Part shown: piece by piece, positions 6,487 to 12,069 of the stretch
Layout: every line of letters begins with the position of its first letter
Numbering within the stretch: position 1 is the first letter of the stretch
IMG/VR virus record: IMGVR_UViG_3300009173_003877
Location: 1 to 23,634 of that record
Source: a virus
DNA length: 23,634 bases
Strand: one strand, 5' to 3'
The notes under the pieces: model-generated
What the model was told of the DNA's origin: nothing
The model's database searches: none
What the model saw: the letters and a program-made list of their open reading frames with translations, nothing else
Translations under genes and position numbers: made by a program

Positions 6487-6908
6487 TGAATATCACAAAG
6501 AGACAACTTCGAAGGATTATTCGAGAAATGCATCCACGAGCAGGCGCAGATGATGCTTACGTTGCAGATCTTGAAAGACAGGAAGACGAATTAGCTACTC
6601 AGATTAGACACGCTTCTAAAGACATACATGGAAGAAAAGACATATATGATCTCGAGGGTAAATCTATAGAAGAGCTCGAAGATATCCTATATGATTTAGA
6701 CAATTCTCGTGAGCAAGATGCTATTGATAATATGTACAGAGATGAAGAAGAAGATGCGATGGGAAGAGATCATGATTTATCTCCAGCTGAATCTGCTCCT
6801 ATACGCCAAGGGATGAAACGTAGACCTGCTGGAAGTAAAGCAGTACGCAGAATGGAAAATGTTAGTAAAATTAAAAAGATCATTAGAGAGGTTTTAAGAA
6901 ATGATTGA
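6486..6908 (+). CDS. Last leader-family protein (140 aa), extra C-terminal motif
   Basis: The leader is MNITKRQLRRIIREMHPRAG, followed by ADDA, almost identical to the extended leader of the gene at 1039. The centre is very acidic (IEELEDILYDLDNS..., RDEEEDAMGRDHD). The C-terminus returns to a basic amphipathic helix, VSKIKKIIREVLRND, which resembles a shortened leader core. It overlaps the next gene by 8 nt and marks the end of the array. No known family. Confidence 0.78.
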   Translation: MNITKRQLRRIIREMHPRAGADDAYVADLERQEDELATQIRHASKDIHGRKDIYDLEGKSIEELEDILYDLDNSREQDAIDNMYRDEEEDAMGRDHDLSPAESAPIRQGMKRRPAGSKAVRRMENVSKIKKIIREVLRND

Positions 6909-7314
6909 AGTACTAAACGCATGTTACAAATTTGTTGTAGATCTAGGAGTAGAGATTATTGCGTTGTGTGCATCTATCTTGACATGGACGGGAGACTCGC
7001 TAGTCCAATTTGATCACAACTGGCCAAGAACTACTGGTCTATTGATCGGTATCACGCTAGCATGGTTGATGATGCGACGTGATCGCCACCCATTTATTAG
7101 AGCTATCAGTGCTCCACTCAAGCTAGTAGTTGATATTCTAGATCTAGCATGGGATCACTCAACAGAATTTGTCAGTGACACTCTGGGAACTGTTTGGGTC
7201 TGGTGTAAAGGTTCTGGTGGCTGGTGTCGATCCAAAGTCACTAGTGCTTGTTCTTGGGTTGTCAGGTGCTTAGAAAACGCTAAGAGTAAATTAACTAAAG
7301 CAAAAGATGATTGA
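6901..7314 (+). CDS. Membrane protein of unknown function (137 aa)
   Basis: Starts with ATG inside the end of the last leader gene (8-nt overlap). A hydrophobic segment at residues ~8-32 (VVDLGVEIIALCASILTW) and another at ~45-58 (GLLIGITLAWLMM), followed by MRRDRH, suggest two membrane helices. The second half is amphipathic and Trp/Cys-rich (GTVWVWCKGSGGWCRSK) and ends basic. There is no leader. Too long and with too large a C-terminal part to call a holin with any confidence. Confidence 0.65.
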   Translation: MIEVLNACYKFVVDLGVEIIALCASILTWTGDSLVQFDHNWPRTTGLLIGITLAWLMMRRDRHPFIRAISAPLKLVVDILDLAWDHSTEFVSDTLGTVWVWCKGSGGWCRSKVTSACSWVVRCLENAKSKLTKAKDD

Positions 7315-7727
7315 TGCGTTTCTTCTTAACACTTTTGTTCTTATTCAATTTCAGTTGTGGTAACCCTCAGCAAAAAGCATTGCAAGAACGTAAGCAACCC
7401 AAATATGCTACAGCGCAACAAATAAAAAGAATGCTAGACGATCAGATTGAAGGTCGAAGCAAAAAAAACATGCATGTTATTTTCTCTGCAAGCTGGTGTG
7501 CATCATGCAAACAGCTACGCAAACTTTTAAGAGATGCTGCAATTGAAAACCAGATACTTTTTGTAGATGTTGATAAGACTTGGGGATTCTTGTTCTCAAA
7601 GCAGGTTGGAGTCAAAGGAATACCAACTCTAGTAATTATCAAGAAAGATCAAGCAACAGAGAAAAGAGATAACATGAATAAAATTTTAATTTATTTACTA
7701 GCAAATGTCAATAATAAGAATGAGTAA
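7314..7727 (+). CDS. Thioredoxin-like lipoprotein
   Basis: ATG 7314 overlaps the previous stop (TGATG), so I prefer it to the TTG one codon upstream. Residues 1-14 are a short hydrophobic signal ending FNFS-C15-G, a passable lipoprotein processing site although position -3 (Asn) is unusual. A thioredoxin-fold domain follows: strand HVIFSAS, redox motif W61-CASC at residues 62-65, then LFVDVDK and GIPT with the cis-Pro at 104. At 137 aa it is of ordinary thioredoxin-domain length. It would act outside the cytoplasmic membrane as a disulfide oxidoreductase; substrate unknown. It sits beside a membrane protein gene. Confidence 0.8.
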   Translation: MRFFLTLLFLFNFSCGNPQQKALQERKQPKYATAQQIKRMLDDQIEGRSKKNMHVIFSASWCASCKQLRKLLRDAAIENQILFVDVDKTWGFLFSKQVGVKGIPTLVIIKKDQATEKRDNMNKILIYLLANVNNKNE

Positions 7728-7733
7728 ATTAGC

Positions 7734-7958
7734 ATGGATGACGATGATAATCCAATACTAGACAAAGAATTAATAATTCGAATCGAAGAAAATATACAAG
7801 AAGATGAAGTAGAGACTGATATTTTACCAATGATAGATGAAGCTATTTATCCAGATGAAGATAACAACGATACAGATGTTTTTGAAAAAAAGATTTTAGA
7901 TTATCTTCGTAATCGACTAATATCAGTTTTTAAGAAGAGGGTTAGAAGTAAAAATTAA
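7734..7958 (+). CDS. Acidic small protein (74 aa)
   Basis: ATG 7734 follows closely on the thioredoxin gene. The first 55 residues are strongly acidic (MDDDDNPILDKELIIRIEEN ... PDEDNNDTDVFEK), and the last ~20 are basic and helical (LRNRLISVFKKRVRSKN). This two-charge layout and helical content are visible, but no family is recognised. Its stop overlaps the proposed ATT start of the HAD gene. Confidence 0.6.
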   Translation: MDDDDNPILDKELIIRIEENIQEDEVETDILPMIDEAIYPDEDNNDTDVFEKKILDYLRNRLISVFKKRVRSKN

Positions 7959-8502
7959 CGTTTTACACATATTTGATTTTGATGATACCTTAGTACACTC
8001 AGGCTCAAGCATAGTCATTGATCACGCCGATGGTACTCAATCTGTGTTAACGTCTAGTGAGTATGCAACGTATGTTGAACAGCCTGGTGACGAAATGGAT
8101 TTCGGGGAATTTGACAGATATCCAGAGAATGCAGAGTTAATAGACGATGTATTCGCAGAACTTGAAAACGCTATCGCTAGAGATGGTTTGGGATCTGTAG
8201 TTATCCTTACTGCACGTAGTAATCCCACACCGGTAGAACAGTTTTTAAATGATCATGGAGTTGGTGGAGTAGAAGTATACGCAACCGGTAGTAGTAATCC
8301 CATGATGAAAGCTAGGTACGTATTATCTCGTATAAAAGAAGATGATATAGACTTAGTCAAAGTTTTTGAAGATAACGCGAAGAACATTCGAGCTATTCGT
8401 AAAATAATTAGAGCAGATGGAGAAGCAGGATTACAGAGTCACCGTATTGTTGGTGGTAAAATTGCTAGCATAAGCAAGATGCAAGCTAAAAACAATTCTT
8501 AA
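7954..8502 (+). CDS. HAD-superfamily hydrolase/phosphatase, non-canonical start
   Basis: The frame is open from 7921 and encodes VLHIFDFDDTLVHSGS, the HAD motif I with nucleophile Asp and general acid Asp. Motif II is ILTARS, a Lys occurs in NPMMKARYVL, and motif III is VFEDNAKN. The first canonical start codon (GTG 8044) lies after motif I, so it cannot be the true start. The best candidate is ATT 7954 (IKINVLHIF), overlapping the preceding stop as ATTAA; a frameshift from the upstream gene is the alternative. Length from ATT is 182 aa, suitable for a compact HAD domain as in phage 5'-nucleotidase or polynucleotide-kinase phosphatase modules. The substrate cannot be inferred. Confidence 0.75.
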   Translation: MNVLHIFDFDDTLVHSGSSIVIDHADGTQSVLTSSEYATYVEQPGDEMDFGEFDRYPENAELIDDVFAELENAIARDGLGSVVILTARSNPTPVEQFLNDHGVGGVEVYATGSSNPMMKARYVLSRIKEDDIDLVKVFEDNAKNIRAIRKIIRADGEAGLQSHRIVGGKIASISKMQAKNNS

Positions 8503-8536
8503 ATCATAAAACTAGCTTTTATCAAATCTCGTTTTA

Positions 8537-8566
8537 TTGTAACAAACATAACTGTATATTTATAAT
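8537..8566 (+). promoter_or_regulatory. Candidate sigma70-like promoter
   Basis: In the 104-nt gap before the ORF at 8607, TTGTAA (8537-8542, 4/6 to TTGACA) and TATAAT (8561-8566, perfect) are separated by 18 nt. This is the longest non-coding stretch between plus-strand genes in the first 9 kb, as expected for a new transcription start. AT-richness makes chance matches likely. Confidence 0.4.
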
Positions 8567-8606
8567 TGCATAGCTCTTATTCAAATGGAGGGTTCAACAC
8601 AAATCA

Positions 8607-9068
8607 ATGGATAAAGACAGCGAAATCAGGCGTCTGAGAGAATATATTCATCTACAACTCAGGCGCGAGATGAAGGAGAATAATAATGAAAGATCCGGAA
8701 TATTCTTTTTTCTTAAGGAAGGCGTTACTAAATCTCGAACGCGCAAAGCACATAGCGATCAAAGTGACAGAACTAGAAAAAGTAAAAAAGATAAATTCTC
8801 TCATGCTAGAGATCAAAAAAGAACTCAAGAGATAAGAGAAGAAATTGGCAGAAACGTGCATACAATTCGTCAAAACCCTTATCAAGTTGACGAAGTTTTA
8901 TCAGATGTTAAAATTGAATCATATCCGGTTCCCAACGGATATTATGCTGCTGTATCTTTAAGGGATGATGAAAATATAAAAAAATCTAAAATATTCGTTG
9001 ACGAAGCAGAAGTTGATGTTTGGATTAGAAATGTTGCGCTAGAGATGACTCAACAGTTTACTCAATAA
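8607..9068 (+). CDS. Unknown ORF (153 aa), middle overlapped by another frame
   Basis: The frame is open throughout. The N-terminus (MDKDSEIRRLREYIHLQLRR) and the C-terminal ~75 residues (QVDEVLSDVKIESYPVPNGY, FVDEAEVDVWIRNVAL) look like real protein. The middle (~residues 32-76, SRTRKAHSDQSDRTRKSKKD) is low-complexity and basic and coincides with a well-formed ORF in the +1 frame at 8686. Either two genes overlap, or this frame is two separate short genes joined by a chance-open stretch. GGAGGG lies ~14 nt before the ATG, rather far. The 3' end overlaps the convergent protease gene by 11 nt. No family recognised. Confidence 0.5.
   Translation: MDKDSEIRRLREYIHLQLRREMKENNNERSGIFFFLKEGVTKSRTRKAHSDQSDRTRKSKKDKFSHARDQKRTQEIREEIGRNVHTIRQNPYQVDEVLSDVKIESYPVPNGYYAAVSLRDDENIKKSKIFVDEAEVDVWIRNVALEMTQQFTQ
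8686..8835 (+). CDS. Overlapping small ORF (49 aa) in +1 frame
   Basis: ATG 8686 has a strong ribosome-binding site (GAAGGAGAATAATA just upstream). It encodes MKDPEYSFFLRKALLNLERA, then KHIAIKVTELEKVKKINSL, ending in a stop at 8833-8835. The product is a plausible amphipathic helical protein with Leu spaced as in a coiled coil. It lies wholly inside the ORF at 8607, in the region where that frame looks least like protein. It is short, so evidence is limited to the ribosome-binding site and composition. Confidence 0.5.
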   Translation: MKDPEYSFFLRKALLNLERAKHIAIKVTELEKVKKINSLMLEIKKELKR

Positions 9069-9834
9069 TTGCGTTGAGATCTTGAGCTTTTATCTCAACA
9101 TACCTTTCCATAACATCTTTCAAGTCTTTATATTTTATTGATAACGCTACATGCGGAAATATACTGTGCGTTCTTTGGATTATACCGACAACCTTGTTAT
9201 CTTTGTTATATATCGGCGCGCCAGATCCACCGGGTGCAGTGGGAATAGTATAAAAAGAGAATTTTTTATAATCTCCTGTGTATAGTCCTGTTAGCACTGG
9301 AACCATTCCAACATGAAATATAGATGCTGGTGCAGAAATAGAATAATAATTATCGTGTAATACCGGCTTGCTAAGTGCTATTTTGGGTAGGTTTTTGATA
9401 ACTGGATGAACTGCATCGATGATGCACATATCATATTTTAAGTTAACGTATTTTATTTTTCCTTTTATTTCGTGTCCCGTATAAGATTTTAAAGTTATGC
9501 TAGTAAGTACTTTAGACTTATTTGGTATATTGTTCCAAATTTCAAATGCTGGTCCCAAACAGACATGTCCTGCAGTCATGAAAGATGTGTACCCCTTATA
9601 AGAAAAGAAAGTTCCCGATCCCAAAGCTACCCTTTTTCCCGCCGAAGAGTAATCGCATTTTTTTTCTTTCGTTTTTTTATCTTCTTTGCACTCATAAACT
9701 AGCAACTCTACAGCTGACTTAACTAAAGCAAAAGCTTTTTGGGGAGGTTTTATTTTTCTAACAGTGATTGCGCAGCTTGTTTGGAGGCACGATGCAATTA
9801 ATAAAAGCGATGTAAAAATTAGCTTCTTAATCAT
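9058..9834 (-). CDS. Secreted trypsin-like serine protease, lipoprotein
   Basis: 258 aa on the minus strand. The N-terminus MIKKLIFTSLLLIAS-C16 is a good lipoprotein signal peptide with lipobox I-A-S-C. The domain shows the chymotrypsin-fold catalytic set: H90 in FMTAGHVC, D135 in KYDMCIID and S204 in APGGSGAPIYN, with GSGTFFS leading the first strand and VVGIIQRTH after the serine. It would act at the cell envelope. It is one of two minus-strand genes here and has its own promoter-like sequence, typical of a phage moron gene. Similar to the S1 family of degradative or regulatory proteases; the substrate is unknown. Superinfection exclusion or envelope modification are guesses. Confidence 0.85.
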   Translation of the reverse strand: MIKKLIFTSLLLIASCLQTSCAITVRKIKPPQKAFALVKSAVELLVYECKEDKKTKEKKCDYSSAGKRVALGSGTFFSYKGYTSFMTAGHVCLGPAFEIWNNIPNKSKVLTSITLKSYTGHEIKGKIKYVNLKYDMCIIDAVHPVIKNLPKIALSKPVLHDNYYSISAPASIFHVGMVPVLTGLYTGDYKKFSFYTIPTAPGGSGAPIYNKDNKVVGIIQRTHSIFPHVALSIKYKDLKDVMERYVEIKAQDLNAIIE

Positions 9835-9862
9835 ATACTCTTTTCACGCGATCTACTCTTTA

Positions 9863-9891
9863 ATTATAGCAGACAAGAGAGATTCTTAAAA
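9863..9891 (-). promoter_or_regulatory. Extended -10 promoter for the protease gene
   Basis: Read on the minus strand: TGC-TATAAT (TATAAT at 9863-9868, TGn extension at 9869-9871), with a weak TTTTAA at the -35 position (9886-9891) after a 17-nt spacer. The implied transcript start is about 20 nt before the protease ATG at 9834. It is an isolated gene facing away from its right-hand neighbour, so a private promoter is expected. Confidence 0.5.
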
Positions 9892-9960
9892 CAACAACAA
9901 TAATTATGCTGCTTTTTGCTGTCATGACGTTTCTAGATAAATGAACTGATCACAATAATT

Positions 9961-9974
9961 GATTAAAATTAATC
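9961..9974. other. 14-bp palindrome upstream of the helicase gene
   Basis: GATTAAAATTAATC is a perfect inverted repeat (arms GATTAA/TTAATC, 2-nt centre) lying 16 nt before ATG 9991 in the 156-nt divergent intergenic region 9835-9990. It could be an operator or part of a promoter, but AT-rich palindromes of this size also occur by chance. Nothing else is clear in the region apart from the minus-strand promoter. Confidence 0.25.
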
Positions 9975-9990
9975 TAAACTGGAGATTCAC

Positions 9991-11595
9991 ATGATTTCGC
10001 TATTTCCTCACGAAGAGCCTAGGGAACAACAGAAAACTGCAATGACTTTCATTGATGAAACTTTTATTAATAGTAATAAAAAATTCTGTATTATTGAGGC
10101 GGGGACGGGCGTAGGAAAGAGTGCTTTAGGGATCTACGCAGCTAATATTCTCATGAATAAGCTGACGGAAAAACAAGCTGGATCTTACTTCTTAACTACA
10201 CAAAAAATCTTACAAGATCAATACGTCCAAGATTTTTCGAGTAATCAAAAAATGCTTTCTCTAAAATCATCTTCTAACTATAATTGTAAATATTACAAGG
10301 GAACAAGCTGCGGTGAAAGTTTAAGGCTATTAAAAACTGCTCAAAAAGATTCTGCTTTTTGGCGATGCTGTGCTATTAATTGTATCTATAGGAAGGAAAA
10401 AGAAAAGTTTATCGACGGGACGAAGGGAGTGACAAATTTTTCTTACTTTTTGGCTGAAACTGTTTATGCTGGTAAGCTCAAACCAAGAAATTTGTTAGTA
10501 GTAGATGAAGCACACAATGCACCTGACGAATTGTCTAAATTTATTGAAGTAACAATATCAGAAAGATTTTGTAAATCTCAAAAGATTAGTTTCCCATCAG
10601 AATTAACACAACTACAAGCTTTTAAATGGGTAGAAGAAAAATATTATCCGCATATTAAAGCTAGACTTAAATACATAGAATCTTTTTTAGATAAGCATGT
10701 TGGTTTAAGAGAAAAGCTAAAAGAGATGCAGAGAATTTCAAAGAATTTTGACTTATTAGATAAGCACGTTTGTAAAGTCAAAAGATTTATAGAAAGGTAC
10801 GATAAAGAGAATTGGGTTTTTAATTTGATAGAGGGAGGGGGTAGATCTCTAAGAAAGCTTGAATTCAAGCCTATTGATGTTTCGAAATATGCTCATGAAT
10901 ATCTATTTGATAAGGCCGATCACGTTCTTCTTATGAGCGCTACTATACTGGATAAATCAGCATTTTGTAAACTATTAGGTGTTGATCAAGAACAGTGCAA
11001 TTTTCTAAGCTTACCCAGTCCTTTTCCGGTTTCTAATAAACCTATAATTGCTGTTGGGATTGGAAAAATGTCGGCTCAACACATCGATAATACTCTTCCG
11101 AAGCTGGCCCAAGCAGTCGAATCGATCTTAGATGCTCATAAGAAAGAGAAAGGAATAATCCACTGTCACTCTTATAAGATAGCAAACTATTTAAAGCATA
11201 ATATTCATAAGGGTAAATCTAGGTTAATCTTTCACTCGTCAGAAGATAGAGAACAAGCGTTAGAGAAACACAAGAATTCTACTAAACCTACAATACTACT
11301 TTCACCATCGATGACTGAGGGTGTTGATCTAAGGGATGATTTGAGCCGTTTTCAGATCATTTGTAAAGTACCCTACCCATATCTAGGCGATAAGCTTATT
11401 AGAAAGAAAATGAATAAGTGGAAGTGGTGGTATCCACTACAGACTGCGAAGTCTATAATCCAAGCTGTTGGTAGATCTGTTCGATCAAAAGATGATCATG
11501 CAACTACTTACATACTAGATGATGATTGGAATCGATTTTATCAAATAAACAGCCGGTTTTTTCCCAAGGATTTTCATGAAGCAATCAAAAATTGA
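9991..11595 (+). CDS. DinG/XPD-type superfamily 2 DNA helicase
   Basis: 534 aa with the Rad3/XPD helicase motif order. A Q-motif-like segment EPREQQKTAM is followed by Walker A (EAGTGVGKS, residues 36-44), the DEAH box (VVDEAHNA, D172-H175), LLMSATILD, LLSPSMTEGVDL and motif VI QAVGRSVRSKDD. Between motifs I and II lie C99, C107, C126/C127 and C131, suitably placed for the 4Fe-4S cluster of DinG/XPD. It probably unwinds DNA 5' to 3' in phage replication, recombination or repair. GGAG lies 7 nt before the ATG. Compared with bacterial DinG (about 700 aa) it is compact, as phage versions tend to be. Confidence 0.88.
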   Translation: MISLFPHEEPREQQKTAMTFIDETFINSNKKFCIIEAGTGVGKSALGIYAANILMNKLTEKQAGSYFLTTQKILQDQYVQDFSSNQKMLSLKSSSNYNCKYYKGTSCGESLRLLKTAQKDSAFWRCCAINCIYRKEKEKFIDGTKGVTNFSYFLAETVYAGKLKPRNLLVVDEAHNAPDELSKFIEVTISERFCKSQKISFPSELTQLQAFKWVEEKYYPHIKARLKYIESFLDKHVGLREKLKEMQRISKNFDLLDKHVCKVKRFIERYDKENWVFNLIEGGGRSLRKLEFKPIDVSKYAHEYLFDKADHVLLMSATILDKSAFCKLLGVDQEQCNFLSLPSPFPVSNKPIIAVGIGKMSAQHIDNTLPKLAQAVESILDAHKKEKGIIHCHSYKIANYLKHNIHKGKSRLIFHSSEDREQALEKHKNSTKPTILLSPSMTEGVDLRDDLSRFQIICKVPYPYLGDKLIRKKMNKWKWWYPLQTAKSIIQAVGRSVRSKDDHATTYILDDDWNRFYQINSRFFPKDFHEAIKN

Positions 11596-11613
11596 AAAAG
11601 TTTATGTTCAAAA

Positions 11614-12042
11614 ATGATACCACCCGACAAAAAAAAGAAAGGTCCACGACCCGGGGCTGGATTCATTTTAGTTAAATCAGGTAAGACTAAAAAAATATTA
11701 GCTTTAATCAATCACGATAGAACTTATGATTTACCAAAGGGAACTCTAGATAAAAAAGATTCAAGCTTCTTAAGCTGTGCTAAAAGAGAATGCTTCGAAG
11801 AGTGTAGCATAAAAGTCAAAGATAAAGATATAATAAAATCAATACCAATCATATCTTCCGGAAAGTTGGTAGTTTTCACAGCATGGACAAGCCAAAAACC
11901 TAAAATAACCAAGAACCCACACACGCAAATATTTGAACATGCCGGTTGGGAATGGGTATCTACAGATCAATTCAAAAAAAATACTTCTAAATTCCTCGCT
12001 GACGCTGTTTCTCAAATAGAAAATTACATGTTCTTAATTTAG
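11614..12042 (+). CDS. Nudix hydrolase-like protein
   Basis: 142 aa. RPGAGFILV begins the fold, then YDLPKGTLDKKD (43 onward) and AKRECFEECSI form a Nudix box. It deviates from the consensus: the first Glu is Asp49, there is one extra residue before R58-E59, and the Gly of EExGU is Ser. R58, E59, E62 and E63, which bind metal in the family, are present. A later AGWEWVSTDQFKKN is typical of the C-terminal part. It would hydrolyse a nucleoside-diphosphate-linked compound; T4-like phages carry such enzymes (NudE). Substrate not inferable. Confidence 0.8.
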   Translation: MIPPDKKKKGPRPGAGFILVKSGKTKKILALINHDRTYDLPKGTLDKKDSSFLSCAKRECFEECSIKVKDKDIIKSIPIISSGKLVVFTAWTSQKPKITKNPHTQIFEHAGWEWVSTDQFKKNTSKFLADAVSQIENYMFLI

Positions 12043-12051
12043 ATATATAAT
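12023..12051 (+). promoter_or_regulatory. Candidate promoter for the yeaH-spoVR-prkA cassette
   Basis: ATTACA (12023-12028, 4/6 to TTGACA), 17-nt spacer, TATAAT (12046-12051, perfect), overlapping the end of the Nudix gene. The implied start (~12058) leaves a leader of only about 12 nt before ATG 12070, with no clear Shine-Dalgarno. Moderate support at best. Confidence 0.35.
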
Positions 12052-12069
12052 CTATCCATATTTAAAAAC

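Larger units (their letters stand above)
314..6542 (+). repeat. Dispersed leader-coding repeat, 19 copies
   Basis: Copies of a ~45-69 nt leader-coding sequence start at 314, 532, 765, 1039, 1387, 1629, 1967, 2296, 2473, 2850, 3215, 3663, 3899, 4173, 5203, 5457, 5811, 6175 and 6486. All are on the plus strand at gene starts, except 2473 (internal) and 314/1387 (internal start candidates). Peptide consensus MKITKRQLRRIIKEE with I3, L8, I11 and I12 almost fixed. DNA copies differ mainly at third positions (Ile ATC/ATT, Arg AGA/CGA/AGG, Leu CTA/CTT/CTG/TTA/TTG). Spacing equals gene length, so this is not a CRISPR or tandem array. Confidence 0.9.

Noticed and set aside
314-6542. CRISPR-like or tandem repeat array
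   Set aside because: Repeats are ~240-1000 nt apart, vary at third positions and all encode the same in-frame peptide at gene starts, so they are coding leaders.
8551-8566. T4-type late promoter TATAAATA on the minus strand
   Set aside because: It would direct transcription into the 3' ends of plus-strand genes with no minus-strand gene downstream; the plus-strand sigma70-like reading fits better.
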